From: Haliotis asinina
Lineage: Eukaryota > Mollusca > Gastropoda > Lepetellida > Haliotidae
Reading direction: 5' to 3'
Assembly: GCF_037392515.1 (NCBI RefSeq)
Contig: NC_090285.1
Coordinates: forward strand, 3,227,501 to 3,291,500
Length of the DNA stretch: 64,000 nucleotides
The notes beneath the pieces were generated by a model. The model made no database searches. It was not told the origin of the DNA and saw only the letters and a program-made list of their open reading frames with translations. The translations under genes were made by a program, and so were the position numbers. Positions within the stretch are counted from its first letter, which is position 1; every line of letters begins with the position of its first letter. Of the stretch, positions 35,214-50,200 are shown piece by piece.

Positions 35214-38200
35214 TTACATTTTGTGCCCATACGGTTGTCCGTACTGTTGTGGCGGACTGTACGCCTGTTGTCCGTACTGTTGAGGGGGCATATTGCCCAT
35301 CTGCACAGTCACGCCAGGCTGGGATTGAATCACAAAACCTGGCTGAGACTCCTGAAACGAAACACGTTTTGTTGATTTAAAGTGCACTTACTTCAGATTA
35401 TATTTTCTGATATACTCATGAAAACAAATAAGGGAACACATGAAAGTACAAGTGATTCTCAATTCTTTCCCAGATTTCTTCACAAAGTCCGTATTGCACT
35501 GTGGGTATAACTGTGTTTTTCCGTAAGTATGTATAACTTATGAACAGAAAACTACAAGCGTTCCTTTCCGAGACACCATTGCCGATGACAAACTTTCATT
35601 ACCATCACCAGAGAGTAAACGTGTAAGTCTTTGATGCGCTCATAAAATCTGCCTGAGACGTTGGATGTGTATTTGTAGCCAGTTTGATCACGTGCGTGAT
35701 GGTTGATGTTGTTTGTGTGTTGTTTTGGGGTTTTTGTTTTTTGTTTGTTTGTTTTGTTTTGTTTTGCTTTGTTTGGGTTTTTTTTTTTTTTTTGTTTGTT
35801 TGTTTATTGTTGTGTTTTGTTTGTTTGTTTGTTTTGTTTATTTGTTTTTGTTTTTTTGGGGGGGTATTCTTTTTGTTTTGGTTTCGGTTTTGGGGGGGTT
35901 CTTTTGGGGGTTTTTTGGGGGGGGTTTGGTGGGGAGGGGGGTTGTTTGTTTGTTTTTTAATAATGGTGGCTACGTCCCTTGACATACCCATGAAAACTAC
36001 CATTTTAAGACCGGTCCTTCTCGGAGTTCACGAAAGTTCGGACTTGTATCAGAAAAAGCTATATTTCAACGAACGAACGAATATATGTTAACAATTGTGG
36101 TTTAGGCTAAACACACACCACCATCCTCTCGCTGGCAGTTTCACAGCTTGTTCAAGCCGCTATATGGCTGAAGAAATGCCGTTATTACACTTTAACACGA
36201 AACATTTGCTTATCTAAAACTGGATTAGGCTGTAAGATTTGTGCAATAGTTTATAGCCTCGACGGTAAGCCATTATGCTTATGTCATCAGTCACCGGTTT
36301 GTCTGGTCCAGTCGCCGTGATATAGTGGCGCCTTTAAACAGCATCTATTCACTTAACCACGCGAGATTTTTCTGTTATCCATAAGATAACACTTTCAATG
36401 GTACGGTACCTCTCGTTGGCAGGCAAGTATCCCCCCTAGAATGGTAGCGACGAGAGTCATGATCCAGCCAATCACGATCATCACCACAATGCCAATAGCC
36501 ATGCCGTTAATGGCGTTGAGGTCTTCACAGGAGAACTGTTGGTTGGTGGTAACAACGGATCTGTTTAACAGAGAACAAAGCCCGACCTGACAATAACATA
36601 AACAAACAGGTAAGGAAATAGTAATAGCTGTACATTCAGTGGCATATAACATATTTTGTTATTTTCAAACCGGTTGTTTCAGCTGACACAAGCACAGACA
36701 GGCAGACAGGCAGTTCATTTCAGCTGACACAAGCACAGACAGGCAGACTTTCAGTTCATTTCAGTTGACAGAGGTACATACAGAGAAAGTGGCAGTTAAT
36801 TTCATAACACAAGTACAGACAGTTAATTTCAATTGAAACAAGTGGAGACAGTTTATTTGAGCTGACACAAGTGCAGACAGACTGTTTATTTCTGCTGATA
36901 CACACGCACGCACGCTCACCACAAGCGCGCGAAGTTACCGTTTAATATTAACTTGATGTTGGTAGTGGCCAACGGTGCTTACCCGCACACACACGTGTTG
37001 CCTACAGACCGGCATGATCCAGCGTCCGCAGCAGCGAATGCCCCCAGAGCCAAGACCGCGATGATGAAGATGACACCTGTGATGACGAGCGTCAAGATGC
37101 AGAACACCATCTGGGTGATGTACTGAAATACACGCAGCATGTTACAGATACTCATACCACATGGGTGACCTTGACTTCACATACTCACAAATCGTACAAC
37201 TTATTCACTTATTCACTTGGGTGAAAGCTACTAGAGAAGGTGTGCAAGCTGCTGTTGTAAGGGTGTAACCTGCAATCCTAAAGATGTAGCTTCCTAAACT
37301 TAAATGCAGTTTGCTTATGTAAGAACACAACCTGCTAAAGTAAGGATGTAACCTACCACAATACGGATGTAACCTACCACTATGAGTAGGTGTGTAAGCT
37401 TCTATAGTAAGCGTGTAACCTGCTAAAGTAAGGATGTAACGTACTATTGCAAGGATGTAACCTACCACAAAACGGATGTAAGTGCCACTGTGAGTGAGTG
37501 AGTTAGTTTTACGCCGCACACAGCAATATTCCTGCTATATGGCAGTGGTCTGTAAATAAACGAGTCTGGACCAGACAAGCCAGTGATCAACAGCATGAGC
37601 ATCGATCTGCGCTATTGGGAACCAGGTCAGCGAGCCTGACCACCCATTAGTCGCCTCTTACGACAACCATAGTTTCCTTTCAATTCAAGCATGGGTTGCT
37701 GGAGGTCTGTTCTACCCCGGACCTTCACGGATCAACTGCAGCTATGAGTAGGTGTGCAAACCTTTTATAGTATGCGTGTAACCTGCTACAGTAAAGGTAT
37801 AACCTGCTACAGTAAGGGTATAACCTGCTACGGTAAGGGTATAACCTACTACAGTAAGGATGTAAACCTACTACAGTAAGGATAACCTGCTACAGTGAGG
37901 ATGTATACCTACTACAGTAAGGGTATAACCTGCTACAGTAAGGGTATAACCTGCTACAGTAAGGGTATAACCTGCTACAGTAATATATAACCTGCTACGG
38001 TAAGGTATAACCTGCTACGATAAGGGTATAACCTGCTACAGTAAGGGTATAACCTGCTACAGTAAGGGTATAGCCTGCTACAGTAAGGTATAACCTGATA
38101 CAGTAAGGGTATAGCCTGCTACAGTAAGGGTATAACCTACTACAGTAAGGATGTAAACCTACTACAGTAAGGGTATAACCTGCTACAGTAAGGATAACCT

Positions 38201-41200
38201 GCTACAGTGAGGATGTATACCTACTACAGTAAGGGTATAACCTGCTACAGTAAGGGTATAACCTGCTACAGTAAGGATGTAAACCTACTACAGTAAGGGT
38301 ATAACCTGCTACAGTAAGGGTATAACCTGCTACAGTAAGGATGTAAACCTACTACAGTAAGGGTATAGCCTGCTACAGTAAGGGATAACCTACTACAGTA
38401 AGGATGTAAACCTACTACAGTAAGGGTATAACCTGCTACAGTAAGGGATAACCTGCTACAGTGAGGATGTATACCTACTACAGTAAGGGTATAACCTACT
38501 ACAGTAAGGGATAACCTACTACAGTAAGGATGTAAACCTACTACAGTAAGGGATAACATGCTACAGTGAGGATGTATACCAACAACAGTAAGGGTATAAC
38601 CTACTACAGTAAGGGTATAACCTGCTACAGTAAGGGTATAACCTGCTACAGTAAGGATGTAAACCTACTACAGTAAGGGTATAACCTGCGACAATAAGGA
38701 TGTAAACCTACTACAATAAGGATGTAACGTACCACAGAAGGGATGTAACGTGTTAAAATACAGATTCAATCTGCTACAGTAGGGATGTAATTTGTATGAG
38801 CAAGGATGTAACTTGCTAAAGTAAACATGTAACTTGCTACAATACGAATATGAATTGCTACAGCTAGAATGTAACTTGCTACAGTATACATTTACTTGTT
38901 ATAATAGAGATGTAACCCGCTATAAATCTACATGCTTCAATACGAATAGAACTTGCTACAACTAAGATGTAACCTGCAATAGTATAAATGTACGTGCTAC
39001 AGTAGGATGTAACCTGCAATAGTATACATGTACGTGCTACAGTAGGATGTAACCTTCAATAGTATAAATGTACATGCTACAGTAGGATGTAACCTTCAAT
39101 AGTATAAATGTACATGCTACAGTAGGATGTAACCTTCAATAGTATAAATGTACGTGCTACAGTAGGATGTAACCTTCAATAGTATAAATGTACATGCTAC
39201 ATTAGGATGTAACCTTCAATAGTATAAATGTACGTGCTACAGTAGGATGTAACCTTCAATAGTATAAATGTACATGCTACAGTAGGATGTAACCTTCAAT
39301 AGTATAAATGTACATGCTACAGTAGGATGTAACCTTCAATAGTATAAATGTACGTGCTACAGTAGGATGTAACCTTCAATAGTATAAATGTACATGCTAC
39401 AGTAGGATGTAACCTTCAATAGTATAAATGTACGTGCTACAGTAGGATGTAACCTGCAATAGTATAAATGTACGTGCTACAGTAGGATGTAACCTTCAAT
39501 AGTATAAATGTACGTGCTACAGTAGGATGTAACCTGCTTCAGTAAGTTTGTAACTTGTATTAGTAAGGATGTTACTTGTTATGGTAAGGATATCGCTTGT
39601 ATTGTAAGGATGTAACCTGCAATAACCCGCTACAGTATAAATTTACTTGCTACAATACGAATGTAGCCTGCTACAATAAGGATGTAGTCACATTAAGTGT
39701 TCCCCTGAGCCAGTATGTGTAACCTTCTACTACATGTGTGTAACATGTAAGGGCGGCTACAAGGAGCTGCTACTCACCCCTCCTTTACAGCGAGCACATG
39801 ACGCTATGGCTCCGATGAGACCGGGAATAATAAACTGTGGAGACAACAAACCAAGGTAAGATACCTTGAACAAAATGCTGGATATAATTATTTATATCAT
39901 GTTGCAATTGTCGATATTGATTTCCAACAAAAAATTCATGACAGCTTTGAATGGGAAATAAAGATCAATAGTAGTGTGAATAATCGAAGCAGTCTCCCAA
40001 GCAGCTTTTCCTGCAAGTGGTACCTACAGCAAAGCCTATTGACCAGATTGGGGACGAAGCATACGCTGAATAGCCACCGAAGCCGTTGTTGTTGATGCTG
40101 AAACTGGATAGAGTTGCCTGGAGAATCTTGTCAAAGAGCAAGTACACCAAGACGCTGAATGCGATTCCTGAAGAAATAGTGATGACGTCATTAAACAGGA
40201 GATTTATGAATGTAGTTAATACATTTGTGCAGGATTATGTATGACTGTTAACAGCACGATTCTCCCTAACTATAACAGCACAATAGCGCATAGTTACAAC
40301 AACACAGGTTATGGAAGTCGCGGTGGCTGAGCGGGCTTGACGGCTGACTTTGTGTGCTGTCGATTGGGTGCCTGACTCTGGGGGTGCGGGTTCGAATCCC
40401 GGATGGGACTCAACCAAAACAGTACTAGAATTTGTACTTTACTGAGAAAATGAAATCCTATATATGACATATGTTGCATTTGACCACTTTCTAAATGGCA
40501 TCTTGTAATCATAACAACACGGCTGTGTATAGTTAAAACAACACGGCTGTGTATAGTTAAAACAACACGGCTGTGTATAGTTATAACAACACGGCTGTGT
40601 ATAGTTAAAACAACACGGCTGTGTATAGTTAAAACACCATGATTGTAACAGTTTAATGGGCATTCAAGAAGTCAAAATTAAAACATACAGCTTTATAGAT
40701 TACAACTTCTTGTTTCTTGCATTAAACGACGTTTCCATGTAGATTCTTACATCGTTATCAAGCTAAAAGTGACTACAACCAAATGGTGAGAAGCTTATAT
40801 ACACGGTATGTTGTGACAACACCGGATTAACACTGACAACGGCATGTAATAGAATAAACAAGTGTTACATAACTGGAATAGGCCCGTAGGTAACTTTATA
40901 AAACATCAAAAAGCACGAGTGATGAAGCCACTGTCGGGGCACTATGGCCTTGGTATGAGCTGGTCGGGGGAGGGGTAGAAGCGACTCTCGAGGCACTATG
41001 ACCTTGGTATGAGCTTGTCAGGGGAGGGGTAGAAACGACTCTCGAGGCACTATGACCTTGGTATGAGCTTGTCAGTATAGGGGTAGAAGCGACTCTCGGG
41101 GCACTATGACCTTGGTATGAGCTTGTCAGTATAGGGGCAGAAGCGACTCTCGGGGCACTATGACCTTGGTATGAGCTTGTCAGGGGAGGAGTAGAAGCGA

Positions 41201-44200
41201 CTCTCGAGGCACTATGGCTGTGGTGTGAGACAGTGTAGTGTCACGTCACTAGAAGTGATAATACACTAGTCCCCGGCAAACATGGATAGTTAGATTTGGG
41301 CCCACTTAGCGGTAATTTTGGCCTCGATAGACCCAGGCTATTTGTCAAAGAATTCGTCATGGTCACTTGTGTTCATGTGTCTTTGCATGTACCGCTCCAC
41401 TGCATGCATATTATATGGAACATTCTCTTGAAACATTCTCTTTAATTCACTTTTTCTGGGATATGTTCAACATTTCATGATTAACACGCATCAACTTCCC
41501 CCATGTTAAACCTTTTGGCATCTGTATGATTACTGCCTAGGCCATGGTTGTTATGAAAGCCAAGATTCAGTAAATAAGGTAATTCCATATGTTATCCCAT
41601 GAGGATTTCTACCAACACGAACATAAACATATCATGGGTAATATTTGTTGAGACCCACGGTTCAAATGTTGTAGGCAAACGCCCTGTCGCTTCACCCCGA
41701 CGACTCTAAATCTCAAAGTGGGTTGTGTCTTTATAAATGACAGGGCTGGGAAGTGGTCTTCTGAATGGCCACTCAGGGAATCAAGTTATGAATGAACATC
41801 AAGCACGTTCGAACAGACACCCAGGAGTGTCGTTTATTCGATTGCTGATGACCAAACGCCAGACGTTGAGATACTAAACCCGTATGTTGCACGTATCAAA
41901 CAAGGTTGACGTCGTTTTGTACATTTCAAGTGGAATAACGCAACCCGCTGACGTAACACAGGAACTTATCTACTAAACGCGGAAAGAAACGTTACCCTCG
42001 TATCGTTATGAATTACTGGAAAACTAGCAGAGATATGTTAGAAGGCATCGGTTTACAAGAAAGCTGAACAACGCGGCTTGATGTAAATCGCGAAAACAAT
42101 TCTCAAATGCATTCATATTTAGGTGCAATGCATCTTTATCAGACGAATTATGATGTCCTATTTCGACCATAACGAAATAAACCAATAACGGTGATTTGGA
42201 TATCCAAAAGAAAGGTTGAAATGAAATACTGCTGAGGCAAAGCTAAGCCATTCAAAGTCACCATTTTACAACTATTAAAACAAGACGCAACCTTTGAAGA
42301 GTGTGAAATTGTAAACGAATTTTTCCTATGATTTCAGTCTATTAAAACATTTTCTGCTGATTTGCATTAGTGAAAACAAGTAAAACATGTCTGTCATATT
42401 GTGGAAAAGTGTTTAGAAACATCCAAAATTTATATTTGCTAATATTTTTCCATTTTCTGTTTACATACAATATATATATATCAATATCAATCGTCGAAAA
42501 CTATCAATACTTAATCAGTATTTGCATCAGTTTCACGTATACAATGATTCTGTAGGGTATGAAGACAGTCTAGAATGCATGATATGATAAACAAGTACGA
42601 GAAATAGGCCACGATTAACGTCTAAAAAGAGAGAAAGATCCATCAGGATGTGCAGATGGGGTCGACAAACAATATTGTTGCCTCCGCCTTCGGATGTCAC
42701 CGTGTCACGGTTATATATCTCATTCGGCGCTACAGAGTGACCTGGGGTCACCGTCGACAGACCAATAGTAGACGCCCACACATCACAACACCAGCTGAAG
42801 ACAGGTACCTCCGTCCTTAGAGATGGAGTGTAACGTTTCTTTTGGTGTTTAGTGTATATATAGAAACTGAAAAAGGATCATCTTAATGCAGGACAGAGCA
42901 ATGCGAAATTTCAGTTGTGACAATGTACATGACCTTTTTTGACTCTCTTTTCAATCTGTTCTGTGGGGACAGTTGTATTTTTTTATTATAGCAACGCGAT
43001 GTCTCCGAAATACAAAAAAAATATGAAACACAGGGTGAGTGATTATGGGTTTATGTTGCCTAAAGCAATATTCCAGCAATATTTCAGCAGTATCACGGCG
43101 GGGCCACCAGGAACGGTCTTCACACATAGACCCTTTGACGTGAAAATAAATACAAAACGAATATCTACTACTAGTAATCAAACCGTACACACATACTTAT
43201 CAGATTGTCTTGTTCAGTACCTGCATAGATTTACATACAGATGACTTGGGGGATCATTTTCAGTACCTGTGTAGATATACATACAGATAGCTCGGAGTAT
43301 ACTCTGTCTGTGCCTCCATGTATATATACAGGCATATATACAACGAAGTCTAGACTGTGCGTCAAAAGACAAGTGGAAGGTTTGGGTTGTAAAACGAGAG
43401 CATATTCATCCCGCGGGCAACATCACTTCATTGTGACCTCATCATTTGTTCTGAGGTACAATGCAGTCAGGAAGACGCCTGTAAGTAGAAAGGAGCTGCA
43501 AGCAATTGCAAGCATCCCAGAAACTGTCGTGCCGGTTATCTGTAGTGTCTGTTATCTGTAGTGTCGGTTACCAGTAGTGTATGCTACCACTAGTTTCAGT
43601 TACCTATACCTTCAGTTAACCGTAGTCTCAGTTACCTGTGCCGTTAGTCACCTGCAGTGTCAGTTACCTGTAGTGTATATTACCCGTAATGTCTGTTACC
43701 TGTAGTATCTGTTACTTGTAGTGTTTGTTACCCGTAGTGTCAAACACCTGTAATTTCAGTTACCTCTACTGTTAGTTACCTGCAGTGTCAGTTACCTGTG
43801 TTGTCTGTTACCTGTAGTGTATGTTACCTGTAGTGTCAGTCACCTGTAATTTCAGTTACCCGTAGTCTCAGTTACATGTAGTGGCGGTTACCTGTAATGT
43901 AGGTTAGACTTAGTTATATGCAATGCCAGCTGCACTTAGGGAACTTTCCTCGTCAGTGACGTGTAAAGGTAGTGTCAGTCGCACGAAGTCATGCTTCTAT
44001 TTATATTCAGAGTGAGTGAGAAAATTGCATAATGGGGTTCAAACTCAGCAATATGGCGGCGGCCTGTTAATGATCGAATCTAGAGCAGACAATTCAGTGG
44101 TCAACCGCATCAGCATATACCTACGTACAATGACTGCGAGCCTGTCTACCCGATCCTGACAGTTGTCTCTGACGGCAAGCATGTATTACTGAAGACCAAT

Positions 44201-47200
44201 TCTAACCTGGGTCTCCACGGGTTATATTCAAAGCTAAAACCTTTATAAGTTTTTAAAATACATAGTACATTATAAGGTCCCAGTTCATCACTCATGTTTC
44301 TGTACCCCTTGCTCTCATTACCCATGATCCCAGGAACGAGTTGAAGCACCCGTATGTCGGAGTCACACCTCATTCAACATGTCCAGCATACGCAATTTGA
44401 GTTTATTAATTCCTGCTGAACACAGTATGCACTTCGGGGATGGGCATCTCCTGCACTTGACATGAGCTTGTTGTTCGAGGCCGAATTAAATACTCAAACT
44501 ACATGTCGGAGAACACATCTGTACCAGACAATCCTGTGACAGACAAAGTAAGTATCGATCAACGCTGTTTGGGATACGATGACCTGCAAGTCTGATCACT
44601 CGATCTGCTAGTAGCATCGTCCGATAGGCACACATTATTGAAGACAAAATATCGTACAGCTTATACACACAGCAAGTCCTGTCTCATCACCTTTACGCAT
44701 TTCGAACGCGTCTATTGCGTGATATCCTGGCTGAATGAGACATCACTGCTTGGATTGGATAGATGTCACCCGGTCAGCCCGGTCCTTGAGTAGGGCTGTA
44801 TGACGTGTTGACCCAACAACTCCCCGTTACTGACAGTATCTTTACATTTACTAATAGAGAAAGCCCAAATTTAACGTATGGTATATTAACACGTTGTTAC
44901 TATCACAACCCACAGCTCAGCCTTCATTCAAACAATCTCCTGATCATGATTGTTAAAATTAAATTTCATGTTTAGTCAACAGGAAAATACTTAAATGTCA
45001 AATATCGAAAATAGTATTCCTTTAATAGTTTGGGTGTTGATCATTCTATAGTCTGTGTGTTAGAGATGAATCTAACCGATATCCTAGAGTAGAGGAGGTG
45101 ACATGACCACATAGATGTGAGTGGGTAGAATATGTCTGTCTCTCAAAACCTGATACACTTGATAGGCGTTTGTGCGGCCCTTAAACCCCGACAGGTCTTA
45201 AGTCCCGAATGAACATGAATAATCATTAGTGGGCGGGGCTTATGTGCTACGTCACATATGGGCAACAATGGTTTCTGTTGAACTAAGGATAGAATACATG
45301 TCTCAATGACAGGCCTCTTTGCGTTATGCAATGTCTCAACCACAAGATGCATACGAGATATGTGTAAATATTTAGTATATGTGCCGTTTATTCAATATGA
45401 CGTGCTTTTGATTTTTTTAGACGCAGCTTCCTACAGGTAGCATTGGCTGAGCTGAAGCGATTTCCAAAGCCATCTCGAAAACATCCACTGGCTGACATTA
45501 GACTATGCCATGTCTCAGCCCAGTCCTAACTTTTCATTGCAATCCTTCCATACACAGTAAAATATATTGTCAACCGACATAATACTTATGCGATGCATAT
45601 TGCCACACCTAATTAGGCTATTTCCGCGCATGTCAAAAGTGGGTCAACTCTGATAGTGCACTGATGTAAGGCAGGTTACCCAGGCCGAAGCAATGCTAGT
45701 CACGCTATGTGCTAGTTCACATTTTGAAAAATAAAAGGAAATATATATATCCCCAATTTTTCCTAGAATGACAACTCATTCTTCTGCAATTTTGGTCTTG
45801 TATCTGAAGTAGACAGATAAATTCTTTTAAAGTGTAATAGTTTCTGGTATGAAGCCAAATTAAATATAAAGCATAAAAAATAACCACTATACCAAAACCT
45901 TCACCAGTTAATATGTGTGCAAGAGGCCAGTTCTCTCTAGAATACCATTGTGTAGATGTTGTTGTTAAAGACAGCACACTTATTAACTCTTAAATGTCAT
46001 TTATATTTCTTTCATAACTGGAAATCACTTAAATATCAACAATTTCGTAGTATTTATGGAATTATTTTTATCCCTTCTTGACAATCTTGGTAATCCCTGA
46101 TCACTTGGAGCCTATACAGCCTTCTGTAGACCAAATATTTCATTCACTCTCCCTCTCTTTTCAGTCACCACTTTCCGCACTCTCGGCGCTTCATGGCGAA
46201 CAGTCAGCGGGCAGATGACAGGTGGTGGCAGCTGCTCAGGGGAGATCCATCCAGCCCCTGGCACCCCAAGAGACTGGTAGGACATGAAAAGCATCTTCAT
46301 TTTGCCCTACCTTTTCAGAAAAGGACCAGTCGGAACTTAAGACCCTGTTTGAGTTTAAATATTTAAATATTTTAACTCTGAAAAGGTCTTCAGTCCCGGT
46401 TGAAGTCTTGCCCCCTACCTGGCCCCTCATGGTTGATTGTGGCTGGTGCAGACCATTCCCCTGATCACTTGGAGCCTGTACAGACCTCTGTAGACCAAAT
46501 ATTTCATTCACTCTCTCTCTCTTTTCAGTCACCACTTTCCGCACTCTCGGCGCTTCATGGCGAACAGTCAGCGGGCAGATGACAGGTTGTGGCAGCTGCT
46601 CAGGGGAGATCCATCCAGCCCCAAGCACCCCAAGAGACTGGTAGGACATGAAAAGCATCTTCATTTTGCCCTACCTTTTCAGAAAAGGACCAGTCGGAAC
46701 TTAAGACCCTGTTTGAGTTTAAATATTTAAATATTTTAACTCTGAAAAGGTCTTCAGTCCCGGTTGAAGTCTTGCCCCCTACCTGGCCCCTCATGGTTGA
46801 TTGTGGCTGGTGCAGACCATTCCCCTGATCACTTGGAGCCTGTACAGACCTCTGTAGACCAAATATTTCATTCACTCTCCCTCTCTTTTCAGTCACCACT
46901 TTCCGCACTCTCGGCGCTTCATGGCGAACAGTCAGCGGGCAGATGACAGGTGGTGGCAGCTGCTCAGGGGAGATCCATCCAGCCCCAGGCACCCCAAGAG
47001 ACTGGTAGGACATGAAAAGCATCTTCATTTTGCCCTACCTTTTCAGAAAAGGACCAGTCGGAACTTAAGACCCTGTTTGAGTTTAAATATTTAAATATTT
47101 TAACTCTGAATAGGTCTTCAGTCCCGGTTGAAGTCTTGCCCCCTACCTGGCCCCTCATGGTTGATTGTGGCTGGTGCAGACCATTCCCCTGATCACTTGG

Positions 47201-50200
47201 AGCCTGTACAAACCTCTGTAGACCAAATATTTCATTCACTCTCCCTCTCTTTTCAGTCACCACTTTCCGCACTCTCGGCGCTTCATGGCGAACAGTCAGC
47301 GGGCAGATGACAGGTTGTGGCAGCTGCTCAGGGGAGATCCATCCAGCCCCAGGCACCCCAAGAGACTGGTAGGACATGAAAAGCATCTTCATTTTGCCCT
47401 ACCTTTTCAGAAAAGGACCAGTCGGAACTTAAGACCCTGTTTGAGTTTAAATATTTAAATATTTTAACTCTGAAAAGGTCTTCAGTCCCGGTTGAAGTCT
47501 TGCCCCCTACCTGGCCCCTCATGGTTGATTGTGGCTGGTGCAGACCATTCCCCTGATCACTTGGAGCCTGTACAGACCTCTGTAGACCAAATATTTCATT
47601 CACTCTCCCTCTCTTTTCAGTCACCACTTTCCGCACTCTCGGCGCTTCATGGCGAACAGTCAGCGGGCAGATGACAGGTGGTGGCAGCTGCTCAGGGGAG
47701 ATCCATCCAGCCCCTGGCACCCCAAGAGACTGGTAGGACATGAAAAGCATCTTCATTTTGCCCTACCTTTTCAGAAAAGGACCAGTCGGAACTTAAGACC
47801 CTGTTTGAGTTTAAATATTTAAATATTTTAACTCTGAAAAGGTCTTCAGTCCCGGTTGAAGTCTTGCCCCCTACCTGGCCCCTCATGGTTGATTGTGGCT
47901 GGTGCAGACCATTCCCCTGATCACTTGGAGCCTGTACAGTCTTCTGTAGACCAAATATTTCATTCACTCTCTCTCTCTTTTCAGTCACCACTTTCCGCAC
48001 TCTCGGCGCTTTAGGACCCTCTCTGTACCCTCTTGGTTGCTTTGTCTTGTGCAGAGACCCCACCGCATCCCTTTTACCATGTGCAATGCCCTCTTGACTC
48101 AACATTTCATTCATTTTCTCTCTCATCCCAGCCCACTGTGGCCACTTTCTTGGCATGTCAGGCAGACAGTCAGAGTGTACCTTGGACCTGCAGCCAGCAG
48201 CCCCAGGAGAGCTTCATCCAGCCCTAAGCAACTCTGGGACTGGTAGGAAATGAAACGCATCTTCTTTTTGCTGGGCCTGTTCTTGAAATGCATTGTGAAA
48301 TGCTTCAGTGCTGACCGAATCATCTGACATTTGTGATTTGATGATTTTGTGTAAGAATTTTGTGTTCTTGAAATTTTGTATCCATGCAGTAATTACAACT
48401 AATTTCTAATATTTAGTTGCTTCTTTTCTAGTCTGATGACTTCTGCAGAATGTGTGGAGAGAAGTTTTTAAGCATGCTGAGTCAAAAAAGAAATATTCTT
48501 TCGTTAGGGCACTATGAAAGAACAAGAGATGGTAAGGTGATTAAATTGTTATTATTTCATCGCTGAGAACTGAGTGATGTACTCGATACACTGACAGTGC
48601 CACAATCAGTTCCATTAGGTTACACCTCCTTTCCAAAACATGGGTATACAGAATGTCAAGTCACAATATGGAGGTTGAGAATGGAGACTGGCTGCCTGCA
48701 TATGATTTCAAATGGTTCGTGAGGACAGTCGACCTCTTAACATCTCAGCCCTGGTTCGTGTAGCCAGCAGAAATCTGTCACGTAGGTGACATAGGATGAT
48801 CTGACGGTCTTCTGCTTGTGTCGTCACACATGGACAACCTGACCTTTTGCAATCAGAAGCGGTGCCAGTTTTTTAGTAGATGACCTCTCAAGTCATACAC
48901 AGTACGATATCTGCATCCCATTGCTCTTGTGACGTCAATAACTGATCTTCTCGCTTTTCACATGCCAACGGCACATTCATGTTGCACAGTCGTGCCATTT
49001 AAAATATCATTAGAACTGTGGTTTAAAGGTGTTTTTTATCCCCCCGTCATGTAATGTGGGGGGATATAGTTGACGCCTCGTCTGTCCGTCCATCCGTAAT
49101 CATTTTGTTTCCGAAACATAACTCAGAAACCATTCAATATTTTTAGACCAAACTTGATAGATACGGTAATGTCAGCCAATTTTTGTGCCTTTTTCTATTT
49201 ACAGATTTTTGGCATTTATATATATTTTTTTTACGTGGAACATTTTGGTGTTAGTTTTATGATTGGGTGGGCTTCGTTTCCGGAGCAGAACTCAAAAACC
49301 CTGCGGTATTTTTCTGCAAAACTTGGTAGATATATCAGTCAGAACCTGAAGTGGTGCCTTTTGCCATGTACAGGATCTTGTGATGTATTATTTTCTCGGT
49401 TTCCATGGAAACGTTTCAGACTTAGTCTCGAAATGGGGGGATGGTATTCGTTTCCGGAGCAGAACTGAAAAACCGTTCAGTGTTTTTTCTGCAAAACTTG
49501 GTAGATATATCAATCAGAACCTATAGTGGTGCCTTTTGCTATGTACAAGATCTTGTGATCATGGAAACACTTTGGACCTTGCCTGAAAAGTGAAAGGTGT
49601 GTTTTATTTCCAGAGCAGAACTCTCAAACTTCTCTCAAAATGGAGGGGTGGGCTTTGTTCCCAGGGCTCAACTCGAAAACCATTTCATATCTTTCAACAG
49701 ATCTTGGTAGATATATCAGACACGTCTTGAAATTGTGACTTTGCTGGTTACAGATCTATGGCATTTATAATTTTCATGATTTCCATGGAAACAATTCAAA
49801 CTTAGTCTATAAAAACAATGAGTAACTCTGAGATTATTTGTCCTTTCAAACATGTGGGGGCCGGATGGATATGTCATCTTCTGATGACTCTTGTTTCACT
49901 TCTTGAGGCCAATGCAAACATGTGCAAATGAGGAAAACTTCGATGCAAAGATCACATGAACGATTGCACATGCAAAACCTGATGTGGCACTAACGTCATT
50001 TGCTCGACGAATTGATGGGTTTGAGTGGGTTTTGCTAACGGTTTTCTGGAGTCGAAAGTTTGGGATCCCATTTCGGATATACAGATGTATCATCAGAGAA
50101 AAATTATTCATTATTATCCTCCCGGCATATAATGGAAGAGGAGAATACAGTGTTTTGTGTAAATGGGCTGTTCTGTCTGGGCTCAATTTCTTCAGGGTGA

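Noticed and set aside
35684-36091. Phe/Gly/Cys-rich frames
   Set aside because: Translation of a low-complexity T/G tract.
38960-39545. CRISPR-like regular repeats
   Set aside because: Units abut directly with no variable spacers, in a eukaryotic intron; an ordinary tandem repeat.
45870-48156. Repeated 142-codon frames on the minus strand
   Set aside because: They run across cassette borders, overlap each other and lack splice or family support; the plus-strand exon reading has acceptor and donor in every copy.
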